Positions 53,506 through 64,000 of a DNA stretch of 64,000 nucleotides are shown here, one piece after another; position 1 is the stretch's first letter, and the number at the start of each line of letters is the position of its first letter. Both the position numbers and the translations under genes were made by a program. The DNA is from Diphasiastrum complanatum. Lineage: Eukaryota > Streptophyta > Lycopodiopsida > Lycopodiales > Lycopodiaceae. Under the pieces are notes generated by a model that worked only from the letters and a program-made list of their open reading frames with translations, ran no database searches and had not been told where the DNA came from. The stretch is from contig CM055095.1 of NCBI GenBank assembly GCA_029204225.1, forward strand, positions 53,793,944 through 53,857,943. The letters run 5' to 3'.

Positions 53506-55020
53506 CGGTCCAAATTTCTACCAAAATCACACGATCCAGACCATTGATCTGAGTGAGGCATGATTTAATGAACCTTGTGTGTTATGTGTGCTGATGGCAT
53601 GCCTTGTGGCTACTAAAACCCTTGGAGAACTAAGCTCCCAGGTTCCTTGGCAGCATTTGAGTTGCTCCACACGTTTTATTCTTTCTTTCTAGGCAAACCA
53701 TTCCACAAGAGTTTCAAATAGATTTGGCATCTCAGTTGGAAAGACTGTGAATGTCCCTGTCTAAAATGTTTTACTTATAAGCCCTTCACTGGAAGCACGG
53801 ATTTTAGCTCAATCAAATGCTCTAGTCAATATTGGCCTACTGATTCTAAGTGCTTTGATAGTTTACACGTCCAATTTGGTGCAAAAAGTACCATTTTGGA
53901 AGAATAAAAAAGTGTAGCTTTTCTTTTCAAGCGTCCTAAAGTTGCATTTGAATAAAATTTGCTTTATAAAACAAGAACATTGTGGTATACCATAATATAC
54001 GATGATACTAATGGTGTTTATGTTCATTAACGAACACTCTTATTTTATTCTTTAGCTCATACCCCACTTTGGATGAAACATTACTTGCATGTATGACCAA
54101 GACTTAATGTACCTATCATTTACTATAGCTTGCCTTCAAACTTTTAGGCATCTCTTCTAATGTTGACTTTTTCACAGACTACATTGACCAACTTAAACAC
54201 ATAATCTTGCCTTTGCAAGGCAAGAGAAACAAATTCAAGTGAATTGTGCTAAGGGAGGCAACACAATTTTTTGTTGTGAAAAAGCAAAAATTGAATTTAT
54301 GATGAGTGAAAATTAGAGTGTTGAGCTATATGCATGCAAGAGTGGCCACATGAGGTCTTTTAGAGCCCAGTTCCTAGCTATGCACAAGGAATTGGTTGGA
54401 AGAGCTAAGCTAGTTCCTAGCTATGCAATAATGCACTCATTGGCTATGATAGTAAAACCATGAACTCATTTTTTTGGGAGTGCCATGAGCCAAGCTTACA
54501 ATTATGCACCATGTGCCAATTTTTGACACCATTGCACAATGGCACTCTAATGTGAAACCTCTAAGATACTCCTACAATTCTCAAACTCACTCTTAACACA
54601 CTGTTGGGTGTTTATGGTGATTTCACACACGGGGGAACATTGATTTTATGTTATATATCACTTTTGATTATAGTGAACCTCATAACAAGTCATTCTGAAG
54701 TCCCCAAGGAGTGGGAAGTTGTTTTTAAAATCAAGTACTTTGGTTGTTTCAAGAGACTACCACAGTTCTTAACTAGAGAGTTAAACAAACACGAAAATAA
54801 TAAAGAATGGATCATAGAACAAACCAACCCAACGAAATTAGATTGACTACATCTAGCCTTGAGCTATGGCCCTTAGAGCACGTCCCCATGTCGAGGAAAC
54901 ACAAAATTGTGAGTTGAGGGCATTGAGAAGGTGGGTAGCAAGCTCACAATTGTAGAAGCACAAAATTCAATTAAAAGTTAGATATGTTAGTATTGGAAAC
55001 TATGGTCAAATATTTGGACA
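53506..55020. other. No gene recognised
   Basis: About 1.5 kb of AT-rich DNA. An 80-codon plus-strand frame (54604-54846) ends Lys/Asn-rich and has no known motif. No LTR or repeat structure is obvious. Could be intron or intergenic space ahead of the candidate exons at 55.6 kb. Confidence 0.45.
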
Positions 55021-55023
55021 TCG

Positions 55024-55370
55024 TTTTCAGGTGGGTTGTTTGTGGGCCTAAATAGCATCCGTTGATTGAATTGCCATGGCATGTTTTGTTTGGCAGAGGC
55101 TGTAGTTATATGATATTTGACCATAGTTTTCAGGTGGGTTGTTGTTTTACAGGTTGGTTGGTCCTAAATAGCATTCATTTTAGCATCGGTTTAATTGCCA
55201 TGGCATGTTTTGTTTGGCTGAAGCTGTAGTTATGTTGATATTTGACCATAGTTTTCAGGTGGGTTGTTTTACAGATTGCTTGGTCGTAAATAGCATTCAT
55301 TTTAACATCCGTTTAAATGCTATGGCATGTTTTGGCTGTAGTTATGTTGAAGTGGATAAAGCTGGTTAAG
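55024..55370 (+). repeat. Three tandem repeats of about 103-125 bp
   Basis: Units start with TTTTCAGGTGGGTTGT near 55024, 55127 and 55252. Each has AAATAGCAT, GCTATGGCATGTTTTG or close variants, and GCTGTAGTTAT. Differences are mostly small gaps. Confidence 0.85.
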
Positions 55371-55588
55371 GCTTTCTGGGCGCTGACTTGCTTATTCTCA
55401 TGTCGGAGCTGGTATTGTTTCTGTTTGTTGTAGAGCACAGAGATGATGATCAATATTCTCACGTTTGAGCTTGTTTCATTTTTATTTGTTGTAAAAACCC
55501 GCTTTTAGGTCAAAATGTCTGTCAAAACATGAACATTTTAGCCGTTTGTACAAACTAATAACTTCTGTTTCAACATCTTTAACATCAG

Positions 55589-56027
55589 CTGTGTGCCTTA
55601 CCTAGGTTTCCGTGCGCTTACCGTGCAGGAAACTCGTGCAGTGAGGATCATGGAGCTTGACACTCTGAGAGGTATGGTGTTATGATTTATCTTTTTCTTG
55701 GAGTCTATATAAATTTGTCTGCCGCTCATCACTAAGAAGTGGGTATTCTTCAGGCCTTATGCAAAACACCCTTTTAAGCTGGTTCAGTTAGAGCACTTTG
55801 ATTTACTAGACTACATGTGCACTTAGCAGAATATGTGAAGCTAATTTTTTGTTGCAGGAATTATCATAGCCGCACTCGTGTTGTCCTAGAGTGCCCACAT
55901 TTGCAAATCATGTAAAAGTTTTATTCTACCTTTGAATACTGCAGAGTGGACTGTCTTCGAACTTCTCACTGCCTGCACGAGTGCTCTTAGGACTAAACTG
56001 ATTGCGAAGGATCATGCCGTAACCTGA
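55589..56027 (+). CDS. Candidate last two exons of an unrecognised gene
   Basis: Exon one (about 55589-55671) is open as AVRIMELDTLR in its last part and ends at an AGAG|GTATGG donor. Exon two (55945-56027) follows a polypyrimidine-poor but valid ACTGCAG acceptor and reads WTVFELLTACTSALRTKLI before a TGA at 56025-56027. The splice phases match. I do not recognise the protein. The region shows no transposon features, so a host gene with large introns is plausible. An alternative acceptor at about 55859 leads to an early stop. Coding status rests on phase and composition alone. Confidence 0.3.
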
Positions 56028-56465
56028 AGATGGTCGTTATTTGTTAAGATGGAGCTGATGTATAGATTTAATTTATCAGAGATTAATGATACGTTGCTTC
56101 TCACATAACATTTAGGGACCAGGTGTTGAGAATAAGGTCATAGTTCTAGTCATCAATGACTGATTACATGTTGCTTCTCACAGAACATTTAGGGTCCAGG
56201 TGTTGAGAACAAGGTCATAGTTCCTAGGTATTTCAAATTAAGGAGATTCGAATCACATTTTGAACCGATTTGAATCGAACTCCTGCCAAATGATTCAGCA
56301 AAATTTTAAAAAGCTTTGAAACTCTTTAAAAAAATTGGCAAAAAAAAGGGTAGTTTTGATTTTGTTTTTCTGGCACCTTATAAAAGGGATTTGAATTGTG
56401 AATTGACACAACCCTTCAAATTTTGATCCTTCAGAATTATGAATATGATATTTTTGCCTAAAACC

Positions 56466-56897
56466 ATAGAATTAATGAACCGTGTACGGTTCACCACGGT
56501 TCTGAGAACCGTACAGTGAACCGTATGGTTCTCAGAAAATTTTAGCTGGAACCGTGGTGAACCGTATAGTTAATTAATTTTTAGATGCCCTTCTTTTGCT
56601 ATTTGTCAAAATTAATTACCAAAACCATCTTGTTCTGTATTATGTAATTACTAATCAATAACAAATCAGATATTATCAATCACATATTTAACAATCAGAT
56701 GTTCTGTAATTAATCTTATCTGTAAATGTTCTGTAAATGTTTTGTAATTGTTCTGTAATTAATCTGATCTGCCTTGGGAGGGGTTTTAATCAATTAATTA
56801 ATAAATTAAATACTGGAACCGTACCACAGTTCATGAACCGTGGTACGGTTCATCCCACGGTTCCCAGGACCCACGGTTCTGGGAACCGTGGGTTCTA
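56466..56897. mobile_element. MITE-like element with 11-bp target duplication
   Basis: A 432-bp segment is bounded by perfect direct repeats TGCCTAAAACC (56455-56465 and 56898-56908). Its ends begin ATAGAA and end TTCTA and are rich in inverted words GAACCGTG/CACGGTTC, forming several nested palindromes (for example ACCGTGGTACGGT near 56840). The middle is AT-rich. A 9-11-bp duplication is typical of Mutator-type elements; the family is otherwise unidentified. No coding capacity. Confidence 0.7.
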
Positions 56898-56908
56898 TGC
56901 CTAAAACC

Positions 56909-59900
56909 GATATACCTAATTTATTTAATGCTTTGATTGATCTAGTCATGTAAAAGCTGACATATATTACACATGCTGGTATTCTGGATGACCTTCTAAG
57001 AAGAATTTATAGCTCTGGAGCTGATATTAGATTCTTCTCAACTTACAAACATGAGATTGAGAATGGATGCTTTTGTTGACTCTTTTATTTAACAATTGAA
57101 AGCTGGGGTTTATATTGTTACAAAGCTAGGAGAGTGGTGATCTGCCTTCTACCAAGCAAATATACTCCATTTTGCTAAATTTTGAACTTGAAGCAAGAGA
57201 TTTTAGAATCTTGCAACTAGATTGCTATGAAGCACAATGAAAAACTATTGTGCACTTAATCGTTTTACACAACCATTGATTCTCTTTATTCTATTGGCTC
57301 TACTTTTTATTCAAAATTCAAATTACAAGCAAGCCTAGTTGATAAAATGTAAATATTGTTTATTGTTTCTATGAGGACAACCAAGCCCCGAAGAGCGGTG
57401 CAGCGCTTGCACACGCCAGGGGCTCCCGCACTCAGGCACGGGCTCTCGGATGGCACAGATCCTTTGCTAAGCTGGGTACTTTCGTAAATATAGCATTGAT
57501 ATATGTCGTAACACATAGTCCATGTAGCACATAGTCCATGCTATGTATGATGGAGTTTATGAACATTGATATATGTCATAACATGTAGTTAATGCTATGC
57601 ATAATGGAGTTTATGATCTAAGATATTGCAATCAGACTCCCGTGAAGTTGAAAACTGCATGCCTTTTTTGTTATGTTGGGCACCATCCTAGAATTCTAAC
57701 ATGGATGTATTATTCTATCATATTTATGGACATGCAGTTCTTGTTTGAGATCTTTGTTGTGCAGGTTGTAGCCAGCTCGTTTCTACTAATTACTTTTATC
57801 TTCATTGGTCTGTTTTAAGTAGGATATTGATCAAGCTGAAACATGATTCTTTCATTGCTTTCTACAATTGTTTTTTCTCATTAGTGCTGGCTTTTGTCAT
57901 GACTGAGTCTATCCTTCACCGTTGGAGAACTGATAGGAATTCTGTATGTTGGCCTTTGTATACTTGGATGCTGATACTGTACGGATGCTGTAGCATTTAG
58001 TTCATGCTACATGATGAAGTTAATGGTGGGCAGGAGCACAATGATGTGAAGTTGTCCTCAAAAATGCATCAAATAGTTTAGAAAGGATGGAGTTTAGAAT
58101 GGGGAATTCAATCACGACTTTGATGATCTATATGAGGGAATCCTCAATGCTCCCTATTGCAGAAAACCATACTTTCTAGTCAAATTCTAAAGTCGAATAA
58201 AAATTCAAACCTCTCCCCTTGGGAGGTTCGACTCAGAAATCTCAGTTTTAAAATATGTTATGTGAAATTTCTCTTCTTGTTCCTCTTCTCCTTCTCCTCC
58301 TTTTCCTTTCCTCCCCACGTCCTCCTTAACTTGCCCCTCCATGTCCTCATCCTTTCCCGTTTGCTTCTCCTTTCTGCTTTTCTACTACTTCTTGTGCTTG
58401 TTCTTGCTTGTGAAATGCAAATCAGGCTCCAGTTTTTAATGCTTGGGCCCATATATTCCAAGAACAATCAATTCATTTCGATTTGAACTCATTTGCTCAG
58501 TTTGAATCATGAATCAACTTTGAGTGGATTTAATTTCAATAAATGCTGAAGACAAATATGTAAGTAGATTTGATTGAAGAACAGGTGAAAAAGATGAAGT
58601 TCCCAAAATTGGCAATCTTGGTGTGTGCCCTTTTGGAACCTTGTGTAAAGAATTTCATGCACTTGCTTCAACTACTCACCCCAAGGAATTTAAAATTGTT
58701 GTCAGAACTTAAATTTGACCTCTATTGGAAATTCAAGTCAGAATTAGGGTAATCATGAAAATTAGGGTGTTTTTCCAAAACCCAGCAGTCTGATGCAAAA
58801 GCGGTGCCCATTCTAGAATATCTGACGCTTGAAGGAGCTCACTGTCTCTATGACCAAAAAAATTCTGTGACACCTAGTTGTGAGCAAAAGATCACAACAT
58901 AATACAGATAGAGAGAACATGGCAAATGTACAGATTAACATGATGTAGAACAGAACTGAATGGCTATCTTTGCAAATAATATGGTTCAAATAAACCGAAT
59001 ATACATTGAAGCTATGCCATATGAATCTCAAGCTATTGTTTAATTCAAAGGTTAATCTGAGACACTGAGCTGTTGATATTGAATCTTTGAGGCATATTTA
59101 TATAGTCCGAGGAGTATGCCTACCTCTAAGGGTGCAATAATGGCCAAATAACCATTAATGTTAATAGTAAATTTCTAATTGTGACCAAGGGCCCAAGTTT
59201 CTGAATCACAATCTAATTTCAAAATATTAACTTGGTGGCAGAAGGGTGAAGGAGCTGCTGGACATATAGCTGTACTATGTAGTTACTATATTGTCTGAGC
59301 CGTACATGCTATGCATTCTTACTCACAATTGTGATAAGTACTAATCACTTTATGAGCTGTGACAAGGAAGAAGTCAGAACTTAAGTGAGTGCGGAGCTGT
59401 TGCCCAGCTACTAGTCACAAATTTTTGGCAAGGAAGTTCAAGTTTTGGATACAGACAAGATGCTAGTCTCATTTTCTGGGATAGTGTCAAGGACTGTTCA
59501 ATACTCGTTCAACGGAGCCAAGAATACGTAATTGATGTTCCAGGTTTAACCTGCTACTTTAGCTCATGATTGCTTTTATTTGGTAGAGTCTGCACTGGTT
59601 TAAAAATCACAGTTGACATGTTGAGATTCGAGTTTTTAAGCTCAGGAGTACTTGAATATCAAAAGCCAAAAATGACAAGAAGACATAGGATGAAGTATTT
59701 ATTCCACATGTTCGTGAGACATCAAAGAGGTTTTTGCGGAGGGCACATCAGATGTGCTTGTTCCCCATAATGAAATGATACACTTCACTCCTGATTGGAC
59801 CATCATTGGTTTCTTCCTTTGGTCTATGGTTATGGAACTCGGTTCCAATTTTGCTGCCGTTGGTTCATAAAAGATTGCGCCTTTATTTCCATTATATTGA

Positions 59901-60638
59901 GCTACTACTTTTATAGACCCGAGAAAGATATTTCAACTTCTTCTAGTCAATTTTTTGATGTGCAGTTTCCTTTTACTTAAGTAGCTTGTGTTTGATATTT
60001 GTGTCAAAATTTGTGAGTTAAATTTTTCAAGCTGCAGCTTCTAATGTTCAAATGTGGTTCACGATATCTAGTCTCCCTTGAAGGAGATTTTTATGTTGGA
60101 ACACCCTTAACATAGGAATACTAAGTTCCACAAATCAAAGTAGTAGCGTGACAATATGCATCTTGACATGTCATATTTTGTCTTACAAGGCATCAGACTT
60201 AGCCGATTATGATTATTCATGCCCTGTTGAAAAATTTTCAGCTTTGCTATTTCCTGATTTTTGTTGGAATGGTAGCTTCTTTGACTTTGTGAGGAAGCTA
60301 TGATTTGTTTTTTTTACTTGCTATGATTTTAAGGTGGCTTTCTCAAAGACGATGCATCTGCCCATGAATGAAGCTATGAACTCATTTAGGCTCCAGCTGC
60401 TGGTGTAATTTATCTTTGACCAAGTTTAGTTTTTTTTCAGATGAATTTACATTTTCTAGTTCATGTAGGGCCTCTGTGAGTTGCTTTAAATTTTTCTGAA
60501 GTTATTTGGTATGGCATATAACAGAGGTCAACTATGCAACAATCGGTAAAACCCTTCCAAATGTGTAATATAGTAAAGCTTCATGTAGTTACAATTTGAG
60601 TTGATTTTTAAGTTTTACATTATAATTTGTTAGCATTT
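56909..60638. other. No gene recognised; diverged repeats
   Basis: AT-rich DNA without a convincing gene. A motif with ATGCTA-GTATGATGGAGTTTATGA repeats near 57540 and 57590. Words of 57640-57790 (TTTTGTTATGTTG-GCAC-ATC, GGACATGCAGTTCTTGTTTGAGA) reappear diverged near 62900-62950 and 63270-63310. A GC-rich patch at 57380-57460 has CGCTTGCACACGCCAGGGGC. These could be introns and old transposon debris. Confidence 0.45.
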
Positions 60639-60831
60639 GGCAAAGTTCCAGGTGCCGTGGGTGCCGTACAGGTGCCGTGAAAGTTCCACGGCACTTGTTT
60701 TTTTAATTTTTTTTTTAAGTCATTTTTAATGGAAAAAACTTTAAAAAAAAAAAAACCAAGTGCCGTACAACGGCACGTGCCGTGGTACGGCACCTGGACC
60801 CCACGGCACCTGTGCCGTGGAGTACTTTGCC
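60639..60831. mobile_element. Palindromic GC-rich MITE-like element
   Basis: About 193 bp starting GGCAAAGT and ending ACTTTGCC, an 8-bp terminal inverted repeat. The flanks repeat ATTT (60635-60638 and 60832-60835); other ways to cut the ends are possible. Inside, GTGCCGTG and CACGGCAC words form nested hairpins around a T/A-rich centre. The core TGCCGTGGTACGGCA near 60778-60792 matches the layout of the element at 56.5 kb, which has AACCGTGGTACGGTT. Confidence 0.7.
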
Positions 60832-60835
60832 ATTT

Positions 60836-62035
60836 GGTTTCATATTTTATGCTACGCTCTGCTTTGTCAAGTATTCATGTTTGGTAATAATTGTAACGAA
60901 GGTTACTTCAAGGCACAATCACAAGCGAGTTTTGAAGTTTGTGACCAACTTATGATTCGAACAGTCCAATGATGCACAATTTAGTAATCCTATCTGAGCC
61001 ACCATAGACATTGCCAATCTATGCTCCTTCCACACCCAACAGTGTGGATGGTTGTAGCGAGGGTGACGGCTTGTTAAATGTTGCTGCTCTATTGAGGAGA
61101 TGTGGTTGCTGAAGGGCTTTGAATTATAATCTCTTATTTGTGTGCCTCTCTTAAGTGTAACATTCTAATCTCTTTCCTTCTTGCATTGTACAACTATGCA
61201 TTCTTTTTTGGTTTGTTTCCTTGTTGCTTTTGCATTTTCCTACTGCAGTTATGTGTCCATTTGATTGGTTCCAACTTAATATTCGACTTTCTGACTTGCT
61301 TTTTAAGAGATAGCATAAGCAGTGATACATATTACATTGGTGACTCAAAGAGACAAGTTTTGACAATGTCGAGAGACATCCGTTGAGAATTACAAGATCT
61401 TAAAATATTTTTCATAGGATGCTTCTCCAGTAAGTTTAGAATGACCAAGAGCAAGGACAATTGAGAAGGAATAATGAAAGCTCACTATTATCATGGTGCA
61501 ACTTTACACTTGTATAAAACTAAAGGTCTCAAGTCGCGCTTAACATCTCTCTCATGAGCAACAAGAGCTCCTTGCTTTCATTAGGTTTGTTATTGTAGTA
61601 TGAACATCAATGTAATCATTCATAAGATGCATTTCCTGTATGAAAGTCCCTAGGAGTTTAATTAGTTTGTTGGAAAATGTACAGGAGCATATTGTAATGA
61701 TTGCATGTAATTGGAAGCAACTTCTCCTACTTTGCTCGATGGGCTCCATGCCTTTGCTTCCCGTGACATTCTTACTAGTCTATGCAAATGACGACTTTCT
61801 TAGGAGTGGGCTTGGTTTGGATTGTGAAGAGATATTGGGAGGCTCAAATAATGCGTCTCATAGACGGAGCAACCAATAATCTGTGCTTAGATGATCTATC
61901 TATAGATTTTATCCGTGTATTAATTACATTGAATGCTTGTCACCTAATTAGGAAAGCCGTTGTGCTTGGAAGTATATGGCTTTTGTGACAACTATACACA
62001 AAAATATACGGTCAACAATTCAGCATCGTCGACGC
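60836..62035. other. No gene recognised
   Basis: AT-rich sequence with frames of up to 82 codons on both strands (61138-61386, 61640-61879), none with a motif I know. Nothing structural stands out. Confidence 0.45.
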
Positions 62036-62039
62036 GGAC

Positions 62040-62690
62040 GAGGACGTCGTTGGAACGTTCTTCGTTTATTGTAGACGACCTTCGGAAATTTTCTCTCTTC
62101 GCATTTTTCGCAAAACCTCGAAGGTGTCTTCCAAAAGACGATGATGTTTTTAAAACAGTTTAACGCATGAAAAATAGATGACCTTCGGGAATTTTTTCTC
62201 TTCGCATTTTTAGCAAAAAGCCGAAGGTTTGTTAAAAACAGTTAAACTTTTGAATTATGCAAGTTTTCGCATTTCGGAGAAATGCGAAAAAGCCAAAGTT
62301 GTTGAAAACATAGTGTGTTTCTACAGACTGTTGGAAAAGTAATGTATTTCTGCAGACTTGTTCTAAATGCAAGTTTTGTGGAAGTCTTTGAAGATGGCCA
62401 GGTCTTCAATGATTTCAAATCATTAAACTTAACATTTGAACTTTGAAATTATGACAGGATTGGTTACCCTTTGCTAGAGATCAGCCGGAAGCCCGTTGTA
62501 GACGTTCTTCAAATAAATTAGTTGTCTAAGTTTGTGATTCCTGCAGGTATCAGATGAGCAAACGTAGAACCAAAATTGGCTTCACCTGACCCTAGATCAA
62601 TGATCAATAAACATGCAGGAAGAATCATGAAATAGAAATTAGTCATTCACCAAGGAGGCAAACTATGGGCTTAATTTTCAACAAGTTTAT
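62040..62690 (-). repeat. Dispersed repeat N, copy 2
   Basis: The reverse complement matches 4826-5540 in order and orientation with gaps. The right end (about 62550-62690) aligns best. Near 62070-62230 a unit GACCTTCGG-AATTTT-TCTCTTCGCATTTT-GCAAAA occurs twice about 105 bp apart, so this copy has an inner tandem duplication. No coding capacity shared with copy 1. Confidence 0.6.
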
Positions 62691-62699
62691 CATTAGAGA

Positions 62700-63560
62700 A
62701 GTGATAATAATTTAGTACATTGGTCTATGTTCAAGCATATGAAAGCTAATGTGGAGTATGCTTGTGATTGTGATTGACATCTCTTGGGCACTGATGAACT
62801 GAGAAGAAATGTCATAGAATTTCTTCACACATTGTGTGATGAAGTTAGTGGTCTCAAATTTTTTAATTGGTCTTTTAAGGTTGATTATTGAATGTCTCTT
62901 TTGTTATGTTGTGTACTATCTTGGACCAAGAAGTTGTACATGTTTCTTTATGTATTAGTGAACATATGATTCTTAATTGATGTCTTTGTCCAATTAGTTA
63001 TTAGTGTGCATTTTACCCATTAGCTTTGCTATTAGAAATGGGAAGTGAAAAATGCAAAAATAAAAATAATACTTTTATATGAGGAACTAAAATCTTTATT
63101 TGACTAGCATTGCTCTTTAGTGCTAGCCTTCATCATGATGGAGTCTACCTTTGAAACCTCAAATGTTTGTGCATGTGGTTTAAACTTGCTCTTTGGCATA
63201 ACTAAAGTTAGTAGGGATGTTGTAGCATTTAATCCATGATATAATTGATGGCGACATATTTTTTTGTTGTGTCGGTGGACATGCATTTCTTATTCAAGAC
63301 CATCCAAGTCGTGGCCTATTTTTTTTGTGCTAAAATTTCCTGATTTTAGTGGTACATGTTGTCCACTTGTTATGCTATTCAATTAGGTCTTGAGCACGTT
63401 TAAGTAATGAAACAAAAGATTTTCTTATTTTATCCATGATGAGATTGCCACTTCATTTGATTGGTTTTGCACTTTTGTGTTGATCTTAATCATGATTGTG
63501 TTTTTGTTTCTTCATTCCATTTTTAGTGGTCGTGTTGCCCACTTGTTATGCTAATCAATT
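62700..63560. other. No gene; diverged repeat words
   Basis: A phrase with TTTAGTGG-CAT/CGTGTTG-CCACTTGTTATGCTA-TCAATTA occurs near 63344 and 63518, and another set of words is shared with 57.5-57.8 kb. This is likely old repeat DNA or intron. Confidence 0.45.
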
Positions 63561-63571
63561 ATTTGGCATGA

Positions 63572-63669
63572 AGCTGAAGTGATCAGAATTTCCAACATTG
63601 AGAAACTAGATAGAGCCCTCTTAGAGAACCTTTCCAAGCAAGTTCGTGACTCTCTCAACTTGTTCTTAG
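63572..63669 (+). CDS. Candidate internal exon
   Basis: An open stretch reading EVIRISNIEKLDRALLENL and ending VRDSLNLFL at a TTCTTAG|GTGAGA donor (63670). Its amphipathic, balanced composition looks like real coding sequence and unlike the surrounding DNA. The acceptor (ATGAAG near 63572) is weak, and I do not recognise the family. The partner exons would lie outside the window or be too short to see. Confidence 0.25.
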
Positions 63670-64000
63670 GTGAGAGGTTTTGCAATACAAATAAAAAATA
63701 GCTCTTGGAGAGCACGAGTTGGAAACCAACCATCTGACTTGCTGCTTTCAATGTCTATGGTCGTAGGTTTCAACTGTTTACTATTACTATTGCTGCATCA
63801 TGATCTAATGTTGCAAGCTTTCACTGAAGTTTGCTCCCTCTTGCTCTCCTGGGTAGCAGGTCATAGATTTTGTGCGACAGGTTATTGCATGACAAGGCCT
63901 GTTGTAGCAACTTGTAAACATCCACCCCCTCACTGTTTTCCATGCTAATCTCAATAACGAGTCAGGGGGCGACATGGAAAGAGATCCTTTACATGGCCTT
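63670..64000. other. Window end, no gene recognised
   Basis: A 92-codon frame covers most of it but is Leu/Cys rich without a motif; it begins inside the splice donor of the candidate exon and is likely intronic. Confidence 0.35.

Noticed and set aside
58157-58486. 109-codon hydrophobic frame
   Set aside because: Created by a CT-rich stretch; no motif and no supporting neighbour.

Overview
This is nuclear DNA of a land plant. It is AT-rich and gene-poor, with nested Ty1/copia and Ty3/gypsy LTR retrotransposons whose primer sites match plant initiator-Met tRNA (at least seven elements) and tRNA-Asp (one element). It also holds Helitron debris, two palindromic MITE-like elements, microsatellites and one clearly intact plant-type gene. 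The clade cannot be fixed from the sequence; a large-genome lineage (fern, lycophyte, gymnosperm or large angiosperm) would fit. Layout: 0-2.8 kb is a decayed gypsy pol. At 3.7-4.7 kb is the first half of a Helitron-type replication helicase. At 6.3-23.99 kb is a pile of copia elements: copia A interrupted in its integrase by non-autonomous element B (7729-13320, 4/5 TSD), then fragments C, D (minus), the 3' end of a plus-strand copia (A'), a B-family copy E, the gag of F, a tandem three-LTR TRIM (20584-21516) and minus-strand copia G. At 24.0-25.0 kb is the second half of a Helitron helicase, followed at 25.16-26.61 kb by an intron-containing reading frame ending in a GIY-YIG nuclease-like domain. 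At 26973-32167 is a young, complete but non-coding LTR element L (perfect TSD, nearly identical 1.3-kb LTRs, hairpin series next to its primer site). The one confident host gene, a GPR107/LUSTR-type seven-transmembrane protein (34522-35844, minus), has a leader made of four tandem repeats. At 37.7-44.2 kb is a rearranged gypsy element M with a gag bearing four zinc knuckles, a second RNase H-like domain and an inverted piece of RT. At 45176-46799 is a deletion-derivative copia H with perfect TSD, inserted in the leader of gypsy J (gag at 47.2 kb). At 47874-53442 is a nearly complete copia I with perfect TSD, nested in a D-like LTR. From 53.5 to 64 kb the retrotransposons thin out: tandem repeats, candidate exons at 55.6-56.0 and 63.6 kb, two MITE-like palindromic elements sharing a core, and an inverted partner of the 4.8-5.5 kb repeat. 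Most coding sequence here is broken transposon DNA. The points most worth following are the GIY-YIG reading frame beside the Helitron helicase, the hairpin series in L, the multi-LTR TRIM, and the internally duplicated unknown ORF region carried by B.
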